From assembly GCA_021824575.1 (NCBI GenBank), contig JAKAKJ010000050.1, forward strand, positions 1 to 64,000: 64,000 nt of DNA, in the 5' to 3' direction. This document shows positions 9,021 to 15,777 of the stretch, one piece after another. Under the pieces are notes generated by a model. That model was not told the origin of the DNA. It saw only the letters and a program-made list of their open reading frames with translations, and made no database searches. Each line of letters opens with the position of its first letter. The first letter of the stretch is position 1. The DNA comes from Chloroflexota bacterium (lineage in GTDB: Bacteria; Chloroflexota; Anaerolineae; Anaerolineales; Villigracilaceae). The position numbers were made by a program, and so were the translations under genes.

Positions 9021-9879
9021 ATCTCCCTTTCTTTTCCATTAGTGTCAGCTGTGCGGGCTTCATCTCTACTTTTGGTTTAATGCTCTTTTGAGCAAGGTTG
9101 AAATATTCAGGCAAAATCTCAATGCCTATTGTGTTTCGCTCCATGCGTTGGGCGACAAATGCAGTTGTGCCTGAACCCATGAATGGGTCTAATACCCAAT
9201 CTCCTTTTTTAGTAAATAACTTAATAAACCACTCAGGCAAATCTTCTGGAAAAACAGCACTGTGATTTCTATTCTTGGTTTCTGTTGCCATGTGCAATAC
9301 ATTTGTGGGATAGGCCTTTTCTCGTCCAATCCAATTTGCAATTCGCTTTCCAAAACCGCTGCCGACGCGGGATGGGTCTCGCACCTTGTCTGTTTCGCTT
9401 AAATTCTTAAGTCTTCTCTCCGCCCAATCTCCCATTGGAACCATAACCTCTTCTTGGTACATGTGGAATTGTCGGTCCTTATTGAATTGTAATAATCTTT
9501 CCCATGAATCTCGAAAACGATTTGGCCATTTGCCAGGGTAAGAATTTTTCTTGTGCCAGATAAATTCTTCAGTCCAAAGCCATCCTTGCTTACGCATTGC
9601 TAAGATAAGTTCAATTACATAAGTATGACGTTCTCCATTTACTACTTTTTCTTTTATATTTAAAACAAAAGTCCCGGTTGGCTTCAAAACACGCAATAAT
9701 TCTGCAGAAATTGGAAGAAACCATTCCACATACTTTTCTGGGCGAATTCCACCATAGGTATGCACGCGGCTATCTGCATATGGTGGTGACGTAAATATCA
9801 AATCAATAGAATTATCTTTAATTTTTTTAAGTTCTTCTTGACAGTCGCCGAGTAATAAACGAGCTTCAACTTGTTTCAT
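8998..9879 (-). CDS. Site-specific DNA methyltransferase (TSPPY class) of the restriction-modification pair
   Basis: A 293-residue amino-methyltransferase with motif IV TSPPY at residues 30-34 and motif I DPFMGSGTT at 231-239, i.e. catalytic motif first and AdoMet-binding motif last (beta-type order). TSPPY, as opposed to DPPY, points to N4-cytosine methylation, although some such enzymes act on adenine. Between them is a long specificity segment (about 120-215). It is first in a two-gene operon with the endonuclease. On its strand TATAAT (9893-9888) ends 8 bases before the ATG, and no Shine-Dalgarno is seen, so its mRNA is probably almost leaderless. A+T-rich like its partner. Confidence 0.88.
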   Translation of the reverse strand: MKQVEARLLLGDCQEELKKIKDNSIDLIFTSPPYADSRVHTYGGIRPEKYVEWFLPISAELLRVLKPTGTFVLNIKEKVVNGERHTYVIELILAMRKQGWLWTEEFIWHKKNSYPGKWPNRFRDSWERLLQFNKDRQFHMYQEEVMVPMGDWAERRLKNLSETDKVRDPSRVGSGFGKRIANWIGREKAYPTNVLHMATETKNRNHSAVFPEDLPEWFIKLFTKKGDWVLDPFMGSGTTAFVAQRMERNTIGIEILPEYFNLAQKSIKPKVEMKPAQLTLMEKKGRYATNKSK

Positions 9880-9887
9880 AATTCTAA

Positions 9888-9895
9888 ATTATACT
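9888..9895. promoter_or_regulatory. Overlapping divergent -10 boxes (methyltransferase / queA)
   Basis: The sequence attatact reads TATAAT on the minus strand (9893-9888, methyltransferase) and TATACT on the plus strand (9890-9895, queA). The two promoters therefore share bases and could not be used at the same time, which might couple expression of the restriction-modification genes to queA transcription. Confidence 0.45.
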
Positions 9896-9911
9896 CGTTG
9901 CGTTGCTGAAA

Positions 9912-10967
9912 ATGAGAACCTCCGACTTCGATTACGACCTTCCTGAATCTTTCATCGCGCAGACGCCTGTCGAGCCGCGTGATTCGTCGCGTTTGTTGGT
10001 CTTGAAACGTGACGCTGGAACACTGGAACATCGAATTTTCCGTGAGATTGGCGAATATCTGCATCCAAATGATTTGCTGGTTTTGAATCAAACGCGCGTC
10101 ATCCCGGCGCGGATTTTCGCGCGCAAACCAACGGGCGGACGCGTCGAACTCCTGCTGCTTCGGCGGCGCGATGAATTAAGTTGGGAAGTTTTGGTTGGAG
10201 GTAAAGGCCTGCGCGCAGGCAGCAGGGTAAAAGTCGAGGAAGGACCGGGCGCTGAAATCATCGAAGTGCTGAATGGCTCGGAGCGGTTGATCCGATTCGA
10301 TGAGCCGGTCGAGCCGTATTTTCCCAAGATCGGAAATGTGCCCCTGCCGCCGTATATCCATGAAAAACTGAATGACCCCGAACGCTATCAAACTGTCTAC
10401 GCGCGCGAGCCGGGCTCCGCCGCCGCGCCAACCGCAGGTCTGCACTTCACGCCGCGCTTGCTGGACGAATTGCAAAAACAAGGCGTGAAGACTGCTTACG
10501 TCACATTGCACGTTGGCTTGGATACATTTGCGCCAGTCACAGAATCGAATCCGCAGGAGCACAAAATTCACACCGAATGGTGTGAATTGACCCAGGAAAC
10601 TGCCGACGCGATCAATCAAACAAAACAATCCGGCGGGCGCGTCATCGCGGTTGGGACGACATCGGTACGGACGTTGGAATCTGCCAGCCGATATTCGAAA
10701 TCAGACAATTCGACACTCGACGAATCAATATCGAATGCCGACTATCGAATATCGGCATTTACCGGCCCCACCTCGCTTTACATTCTTCCCGGTTACCAAT
10801 TCAAAGTCGTGGACGCAATGATCACGAATTTTCACCTGCCAAAGTCCACGCTGATTATGCTGGTCAGCGCGTTCGCCGGGCGCGAGCAGATTTTGCAGAC
10901 GTACGAGACCGCGAAGCGCGAGGGCTACCGCTTTTACTCTTTTGGCGACGCGATGTTGATTTTGTAG
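9912..10967 (+). CDS. queA: S-adenosylmethionine:tRNA ribosyltransferase-isomerase
   Basis: Transfers and isomerises the ribosyl of AdoMet onto preQ1-modified tRNA to give epoxyqueuosine. The start MRTSDFDYDLPESFIAQTP, the GGRVELLLLRR, GSAAAPTAGLHFT and the C-terminal PGYQFKVVDAMITNFHLPKS segments are diagnostic. At 351 residues it is slightly longer than usual (about 340), because a 70-base element with inverted ends (10687-10756) inserts about 23 residues rich in Ser/Asp/Ile after VRTLESA, before the FTG..LYILPGY core. The last 104 bases overlap the convergent patatin gene. No other queuosine gene is in the window. Confidence 0.95.
   Translation: MRTSDFDYDLPESFIAQTPVEPRDSSRLLVLKRDAGTLEHRIFREIGEYLHPNDLLVLNQTRVIPARIFARKPTGGRVELLLLRRRDELSWEVLVGGKGLRAGSRVKVEEGPGAEIIEVLNGSERLIRFDEPVEPYFPKIGNVPLPPYIHEKLNDPERYQTVYAREPGSAAAPTAGLHFTPRLLDELQKQGVKTAYVTLHVGLDTFAPVTESNPQEHKIHTEWCELTQETADAINQTKQSGGRVIAVGTTSVRTLESASRYSKSDNSTLDESISNADYRISAFTGPTSLYILPGYQFKVVDAMITNFHLPKSTLIMLVSAFAGREQILQTYETAKREGYRFYSFGDAMLIL
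10687..10756. repeat. Small palindromic element inserted in frame within queA
   Basis: A 70-base segment with 12-base perfect inverted ends, gccgatattcga (10687-10698) and tcgaatatcggc (10745-10756). Its inner words (attcga, atcgaa, cgaatc) match intergenic repeats at 56760-56822 and 61680-61733. It is read through in frame and adds a peptide that other QueA proteins lack. Confidence 0.6.
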
Positions 10968-11922
10968 CCAATACCTGACGAGCTATCCCAGCCGGCTGCG
11001 GAATCATATCCGGGATGAAGTTCATCGCGCGGTCACAGTCATCGTTCAGGATCATCTGTCCAAGCTGTTCGCCATAACGGATCAGCTCCGGGATGTTGGC
11101 CGGATCATCCATGGCGAGTACCCGCTCGAGGTCCACCTGGAAGCGGCGGAAATCCAATCCTTCGAAAAGTTTTGCAACGAGGTCCACTTGCTGGTCTGCG
11201 GCTGAAATCTGAAACGCGCCCAGGATCGGATCGAGGTATCGGAGCGGCGTAAAGTGATTCACTTCTCCCGGCTTGATGGTATTCGGATCGCGTCCCGTGC
11301 CGAGGCTGATCAGCGTAGTCTCTTCCAATTCCCACTTCAACCCGAACTTGATTTCATACGCAGCCAGATAACACGGATTGCCGTATGAACCCACACCGCC
11401 GTCAACGTAACGCCCTTCGATGGCCGGGAAATAAGTGGGCGCCGCGGCGGACGCAAGCACCGCTTTGACCACCGGCCAGTTTTCATATTTGTCCTTGTAT
11501 GGCTTGATGAAGCGCGTGCGGTTCTCGACCATGTCGTATGTGGTGATGACTATATCAATCGAATGATTGGCTTTCCACAGGTCAGTAATCATTTGGCCGC
11601 CAAGATATTTGGCCAGAGCTTTCTCGAGCGGTTGATTCGGATAACGATAAGTGAAAAGCGGCCACAATAAAGTCCGGATGCTTTTATGGAAGATTTCATT
11701 GCCGAGGTCCAAATACAATTGATTGATGGTTTTCGCATCCAGCCCGGACGCCAGAGCGGCCGCGATGATCGAGCCTGTGGATGTGCCCGAGACGAGTCCA
11801 ACCCGCGTATGGAGCGGATAGCCCAGTGAATCCTCCATCATGGACAAAGCCTTGGTGCACATCACACCCTTGATGCCGCCGCCGTCAATGGCGATAGCAA
11901 GATTCTTACGGAATGGTTTCAT
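10864..11922 (-). CDS. Patatin-like phospholipase
   Basis: A 352-residue patatin-family lipid acyl hydrolase. The oxyanion loop DGGGIKG is at residues 13-19, the nucleophile elbow GTSTG at 46-50 (Ser48), and the catalytic Asp is in YVDGGVGSYGN. The start at 11922 has a perfect AAAGGAGG ribosome site five bases upstream; the frame is open for 14 more codons. The gene ends 104 bases inside the convergent queA gene, so its last 30 or so residues (very rich in Ser, Arg, Lys) are encoded antisense to queA and are probably not part of the fold. Likely cytoplasmic; no signal peptide. Confidence 0.9.
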   Translation of the reverse strand: MKPFRKNLAIAIDGGGIKGVMCTKALSMMEDSLGYPLHTRVGLVSGTSTGSIIAAALASGLDAKTINQLYLDLGNEIFHKSIRTLLWPLFTYRYPNQPLEKALAKYLGGQMITDLWKANHSIDIVITTYDMVENRTRFIKPYKDKYENWPVVKAVLASAAAPTYFPAIEGRYVDGGVGSYGNPCYLAAYEIKFGLKWELEETTLISLGTGRDPNTIKPGEVNHFTPLRYLDPILGAFQISAADQQVDLVAKLFEGLDFRRFQVDLERVLAMDDPANIPELIRYGEQLGQMILNDDCDRAMNFIPDMIPQPAGIARQVLATKSTSRRQKSKSGSPRASRSRTSAKSARARRTR

Positions 11923-12053
11923 GCGTCCTCCTTTGTTATGGATAGTGTAATGAAAATCAGACAAAATTCAAGTGGGGCGGTGTAATGATTCGAAGGTTGA
12001 ACGTTTCTTGAGGCCCCAACTTGTAAACCTGCGAACATGCCGACTTTCAAACG

Positions 12054-12062
12054 TGCTAACAT
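12054..12062 (+). promoter_or_regulatory. Extended -10 of a leaderless promoter for the glycosylase operon
   Basis: tgcTAACAT (12054-12062) is an extended -10 element ending 6 bases before the ATG at 12069. No Shine-Dalgarno is visible, so the first gene of the operon is probably translated from a leaderless mRNA. Confidence 0.45.
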
Positions 12063-12068
12063 TGAGAC

Positions 12069-12788
12069 ATGGGAACCGATTTTGGCCAATTGAACAAACA
12101 AATCATCGCATGCCATAAATGTCCGCGGCTGGTGGCGTGGCGTGAGGAGGTGGCGCGGACGAAACGCAGGGCATATCAGGATTGGGATTATTGGGGCAAG
12201 CCCGTTCCCGGCTTCGGCGATCCAAAGGCGCGCGTGTTGGTTGTTGGTCTCGCGCCCGGCGCGCACGGATCGAATCGCACGGGACGTCAATTTACGGGCG
12301 ACGCTTCGGGCCAATTTTTGTATCCCGCGTTGTACCGCGCGGGATTTGCCAGCCAGCCAAATGCCGCCAGCCGCGATGATGGCTTGATATTGCGTGATAT
12401 GTACATTACTGCGTCCGTGCGCTGCGCGCCGCCAGATAACAAACCTACATCTGAAGAATTAAATAACTGCCAGCCATTTCTCGAACGCGAACTCGAAATT
12501 ATCAAACCCAAAGTAATCGTTGTTTTGGGACGGATTGCATTTGAGAGAATCGTGCGAATTTATTTTCAAACAACCACTGACCACAAACCACAGGCCGCGG
12601 TCCATCGTCCGTCGTTCATGGTTTTTTCACACGGCGCACTCTACAAACTGAACACTGACTGGTTACTGTGTTCTTACCATCCCAGCCAGCAAAACACATC
12701 CACTGGAAAACTCACCGTAAAAATGTTCGATGCCATCTGGTCTAAAGCAAGAGAGTTGATTCATGACAAAACTTCTTCAGCAGGGTGA
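12069..12788 (+). CDS. Uracil-DNA glycosylase, family 5 (UdgB type)
   Basis: Removes uracil (and some other damaged bases) from DNA. Family marks in the 239-residue product are Cys15 and Cys18 of the iron-sulfur site (CHKCP), motif GLAPGAHGSNRTGR with Gly/Ala where family 1 has the catalytic Asp, the RCAPPDNKPT segment carrying another cluster Cys, and the second active-site motif SYHPSQQNT. Between VLGRIAFERIVRIYF and MVFSHGALYKL there is an extra stretch of about 16 residues encoded by dispersed word repeats (12565-12618). Its 3' end overlaps the peroxiredoxin by 26 bases, so the two are cotranslated. Mesophilic role is probably base-excision repair. Confidence 0.88.
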   Translation: MGTDFGQLNKQIIACHKCPRLVAWREEVARTKRRAYQDWDYWGKPVPGFGDPKARVLVVGLAPGAHGSNRTGRQFTGDASGQFLYPALYRAGFASQPNAASRDDGLILRDMYITASVRCAPPDNKPTSEELNNCQPFLERELEIIKPKVIVVLGRIAFERIVRIYFQTTTDHKPQAAVHRPSFMVFSHGALYKLNTDWLLCSYHPSQQNTSTGKLTVKMFDAIWSKARELIHDKTSSAG

Positions 12789-13239
12789 ACCTGCGCCGGA
12801 TTTTGAACTCAGCGACTTGCGTGGAAAATTCATTCACCTTTCAGATTATCGCGGCAGTACGGTTGTGCTGGCTTTCCTGCGCGGTTTCATGTGACCCTAT
12901 TGCCGTGCGCAGTTGGCGCGCTTGCGAGTTGATTATGATGAATTTACAAAACGCGGCTCTGAGATTTTGGCAATCGGCCCGGATTCAACCAGCAAGTTTC
13001 TTGAATATTGGGCGAAGGAAAAACTTCCATTTGTTGGCCTGCCCGATCCAAGTCACGCGGTGGCAGAGCGCTATAAGCAGGAAGTCAATCTTTTCAAATT
13101 GGGACGCATGCCGCTCGTCTGCATTGTGGATGCGGATGGAATGATCCGTTATGCTCATTACGGCGCGTCCATGTCCGACATTCCTGCAAACAAAATTCTG
13201 CTCGACGTAATAGATCAACTGAACGCGTCATCAGGATAA
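12763..13239 (+). CDS. Peroxiredoxin with in-frame TGA at the peroxidatic site: probable selenoprotein
   Basis: Read through the TGA at 12892-12894, the frame encodes 158 residues of an AhpC/TSA-type peroxiredoxin: MTKLLQQGEPAPDFELSDLR start, thioredoxin fold, and U-P-Y-C at residues 44-47, where relatives have C-P-x-C. The TGA stands exactly at the peroxidatic cysteine, the frame is open on both sides, and there is no other defect. A SECIS-like hairpin follows (12901-12926) and selB is present at 41950-43845. It would reduce peroxides with a selenol. The start overlaps the glycosylase by 26 bases and the stop is one base before the next ATG, so it is the middle gene of an operon. The alternative, a nonsense mutation at this very codon, is less likely. 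Confidence 0.87.
12901..12926 (+). promoter_or_regulatory. SECIS-like hairpin after the TGA codon
   Basis: A stem GTGCGC (12905-12910) with GCGCGC (12916-12921), one G-U pair, closes a five-base loop agttg; below it an internal loop and two more pairs extend the stem. G12912 in the loop is 17 bases after the TGA, within the spacing known for bacterial SECIS elements, which need a loop G. This folding was done by eye. Confidence 0.55.
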
Positions 13240-13240
13240 C

Positions 13241-14275
13241 ATGTCACTGGGACAAATTGCTTTTCTGGGTTCGGGCGAAACCTCGCTTGCTGGGGGCCGC
13301 ATTTTTGAATCGTTGGCGCGCGCCGCACCGCAGCCGTTGCGGATTACGCTGCTCGAGACGCCTGCCGGCTTTGAGTTGAATTCGCATCAGGTCGCGGGAC
13401 GTGTGGCGGACTTCCTGAAAACCCGGCTGCAAAATTACAATCCGACGATTGATGTGATTCCGGCGCGCAAACGCGGCACACCATTTAGTCCAGACGATCC
13501 TGAAATTCTCCAACCGCTTTTGTATGCCAATTTGATTTTTATGGGGCCCGGCAGCCCAACCTACGCGACGCGTCAATTACGCGGATCGCTGGCTTGGGAC
13601 ATCATCCGCGCACGTCACCGCCTCGGCGCGACGTTGGCCTTTGCGTCCGCCGCGACGATTTCAATTGGCGCGTGGGCTTTGCCGGTTTATGAAATTTATA
13701 AAGTGGGGCAGGACGTTTATGTTGAACAAGGCTTGGATTTGTTTGCGGATTACGGGATGCGCCTTTCATTTGTCCCGCATTGGAACAACGCCGACGGCGG
13801 CCTCGACCTCGATACGAGTCGCTGTTTCATTGGCATGGAACGATTCGATATTTGGTGCAAATCCATAGCTGGTGAAAATACCACGCTTGGACTCGATGAA
13901 CACACCGGAATCATTTTGGATTTTGCCGAGGGCGAATGCGAAATCGCTGGTGTAAGCACCGTTTCCATCGTCCGCGATTGCGACCCGATGATTCATCCGG
14001 CGGGCACAAAATTCCCATTGAAAGAATTAGGCGCACCAATCATCCCTGATCCGCTTGATAAAGGCATTCCGCCCGAGGTGTGGGATATGGTCGTCAACGC
14101 GCCACCTGAGGAAGATGGCAAACCGTCTCAGCATGTGATCGAACTTGCCGAACAGCGTCAACAAGCGCGCACAAATAAAAATTGGGCTGAGTCCGATAGA
14201 CTGCGTGAGCAAATCGCCGCGCTTGGGTGGACAGTTCAAGATTCGAAAGATGGATATAAATTAGTGCGGGGCTGA
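13241..14275 (+). CDS. Peptidase S51/cyanophycinase-like protein with a CysRS-type C-terminal domain
   Basis: The 344-residue product begins IAFLGSGETSLAGGRIFESL and continues with a class-I-glutaminase-like fold (LETPAGFELN, IFMGPGSPTYATRQL, LAFASAATISIGAWALPVYEIYKVG) as in peptidase S51/cyanophycinase-like proteins. Residues about 300-344 (AEQRQQARTNKNWAESDRLR and following) match the small C-terminal domain of cysteinyl-tRNA synthetases, which also appears as a stand-alone add-on. The exact reaction is not known; I do not assign a substrate. It follows the selenoprotein with a one-base gap, so the three genes from 12069 form one operon, ended by the strong terminator at 14310. Confidence 0.7.
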   Translation: MSLGQIAFLGSGETSLAGGRIFESLARAAPQPLRITLLETPAGFELNSHQVAGRVADFLKTRLQNYNPTIDVIPARKRGTPFSPDDPEILQPLLYANLIFMGPGSPTYATRQLRGSLAWDIIRARHRLGATLAFASAATISIGAWALPVYEIYKVGQDVYVEQGLDLFADYGMRLSFVPHWNNADGGLDLDTSRCFIGMERFDIWCKSIAGENTTLGLDEHTGIILDFAEGECEIAGVSTVSIVRDCDPMIHPAGTKFPLKELGAPIIPDPLDKGIPPEVWDMVVNAPPEEDGKPSQHVIELAEQRQQARTNKNWAESDRLREQIAALGWTVQDSKDGYKLVRG

Positions 14276-14309
14276 CGATAAACGACAGACTACAAAGTCG
14301 TAGAGCACA

Positions 14310-14347
14310 AACCACAGATACTCTGTCTGTGGTTTTTTTTTTTTTTT
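14310..14347 (+). terminator. Strong rho-independent terminator of the glycosylase-peroxiredoxin operon
   Basis: Stem aaccacaga (14310-14318) pairs with tctgtggtt (14326-14334) around a 7-base loop and runs into fifteen consecutive T (14333-14347). This is the clearest intrinsic terminator in the window. Confidence 0.9.
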
Positions 14348-14422
14348 GTAGAGAAGGCTGGGCGTCTGTTATCCGCAGCCTGTGGTCTTTTTGCGATAAA
14401 ATGAAGGCGCAAGGAGAATGAA

Positions 14423-15718
14423 ATGCGCGCCGTAGACATCATCATCAACAAACGCGAAAAAGGGGAATTGACGCAGGAAGAAATCAACTTCTTTGTGCAG
14501 GGCTTTGTAAAAGGCGATATTCCTGATTATCAGGTTTCGGCATGGGCGATGGCTGTCTTGCTCAATGGGATGACGCCGCAAGAGACAACTGATCTCACAT
14601 TGGCGATGGTTCTATCTGGCCGCATCCTCGATTTGAGCGGCGTGGTTGACATTGCTGTTGATAAACATTCATCCGGCGGGGTTGGCGACAAGACCACACT
14701 TACAGTTCTGCCAACGGTCGCGGCGTGCGGATTACCGGTCGGCAAAATGTCGGGCCGTGGACTCGGCTTCAGCGGCGGCACGCTCGACAAGCTGGAATCC
14801 ATCCCCGGTTACCGTGTGGACTTGAACACGGACGAGTTCAAGAAGCAGCTCAAGGAAAAAGGAATTGTGTTGACGGGTCAGTCCATGGACCTCGCGCCCG
14901 CAGATGGAAAACTTTACGCGCTGCGCGATGTAACCGGAACCGTGCCGTCCATTCCGTTGATCGCGTCATCCATCATGAGTAAGAAGATCGCGGCGGGCGC
15001 GAACGCCATCGTGCTGGATGTCAAAGTTGGCAAAGGCGCTTTCATGGAAACATTGGACATGGCGCGCGAACTTGCGAACTTGATGACTCAAATCGGTGAT
15101 CTGGCCGGGCGCAAAACGATTTGTCTTTTATCGGATATGAATCAGCCGCTTGGAAACGCGGTTGGCAATGCGCTCGAAGTGAAGGAAGCAATTGATGCGC
15201 TCAAAGGCGGCGGTTCAGCAGATTTCCGCGAACATTGTTTGCACGTCAGCGCGCATATGCTGGCGGTTGGCAAACGCGCAAGAGATTTGGATGAAGGCCG
15301 CCGGCTCGCGGAAAAGGCGATTGCAGATGGAAGCGCGTTCGAAAAATTCCGTGTGCTTGTCCAGGCGCAGGGCGGCGATGTCTCTTATGTGGATGATCCC
15401 GATAAATTGCCGCGCGCAAAATTCGTCGAAGTCGTGAAAGTGCATCGAAGCGGCTGGCTGTCCCAAGTCGACGCGCGAAGCGTGGGCGAAGCTTCGGTGG
15501 CGCTGGGCGCCGGCCGCGCCAAAAAGTCCGACGCGGTGGACCATGCTGTCGGCTTTCTCATCCATCACAAGGTTGGCGATCGAGTCGAAAAGGGTGAGCC
15601 GTTGTTTACCATCCACGCCAACGATGAAAAGAAACAGGCCGAAGCGCGCGAACGCGTTCTGGCCGCGCATGTTTTTTGCGATGAACCTGCATCTTCCTTG
15701 CCCCTGTTCTACGAATAA
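14423..15718 (+). CDS. Pyrimidine-nucleoside phosphorylase / thymidine phosphorylase
   Basis: Phosphorolysis of thymidine or uridine to base and pentose-1-phosphate in nucleoside salvage. The 431-residue product has the family start MRAVDIIINKREKGELTQEE, the phosphate-binding signature KHSSGGVGDK at residues 81-90, and the MSGRGLGFSGGTLDKLESIPG motif. The C-terminal lobe has the usual GAGRAKKSDAVDHAVGF sequence. Ribosome site aaggag lies 8 bases before ATG 14423. It could be deoA or pdp; sequence by eye favours the pyrimidine-nucleoside (Pdp) type, but substrate preference is not decided. Stands alone between two terminated units. Confidence 0.93.
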   Translation: MRAVDIIINKREKGELTQEEINFFVQGFVKGDIPDYQVSAWAMAVLLNGMTPQETTDLTLAMVLSGRILDLSGVVDIAVDKHSSGGVGDKTTLTVLPTVAACGLPVGKMSGRGLGFSGGTLDKLESIPGYRVDLNTDEFKKQLKEKGIVLTGQSMDLAPADGKLYALRDVTGTVPSIPLIASSIMSKKIAAGANAIVLDVKVGKGAFMETLDMARELANLMTQIGDLAGRKTICLLSDMNQPLGNAVGNALEVKEAIDALKGGGSADFREHCLHVSAHMLAVGKRARDLDEGRRLAEKAIADGSAFEKFRVLVQAQGGDVSYVDDPDKLPRAKFVEVVKVHRSGWLSQVDARSVGEASVALGAGRAKKSDAVDHAVGFLIHHKVGDRVEKGEPLFTIHANDEKKQAEARERVLAAHVFCDEPASSLPLFYE

Positions 15719-15777
15719 AATATCGTATAGACTTGCGGATTTTTTAAGATTAGGGCATACTTAGACCGGAGAAGCGT

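Noticed and set aside
12785-13144. 119-codon frame overlapping the peroxiredoxin
   Set aside because: Out of frame with the thioredoxin-fold sequence, which is continuous when the TGA is read as selenocysteine.
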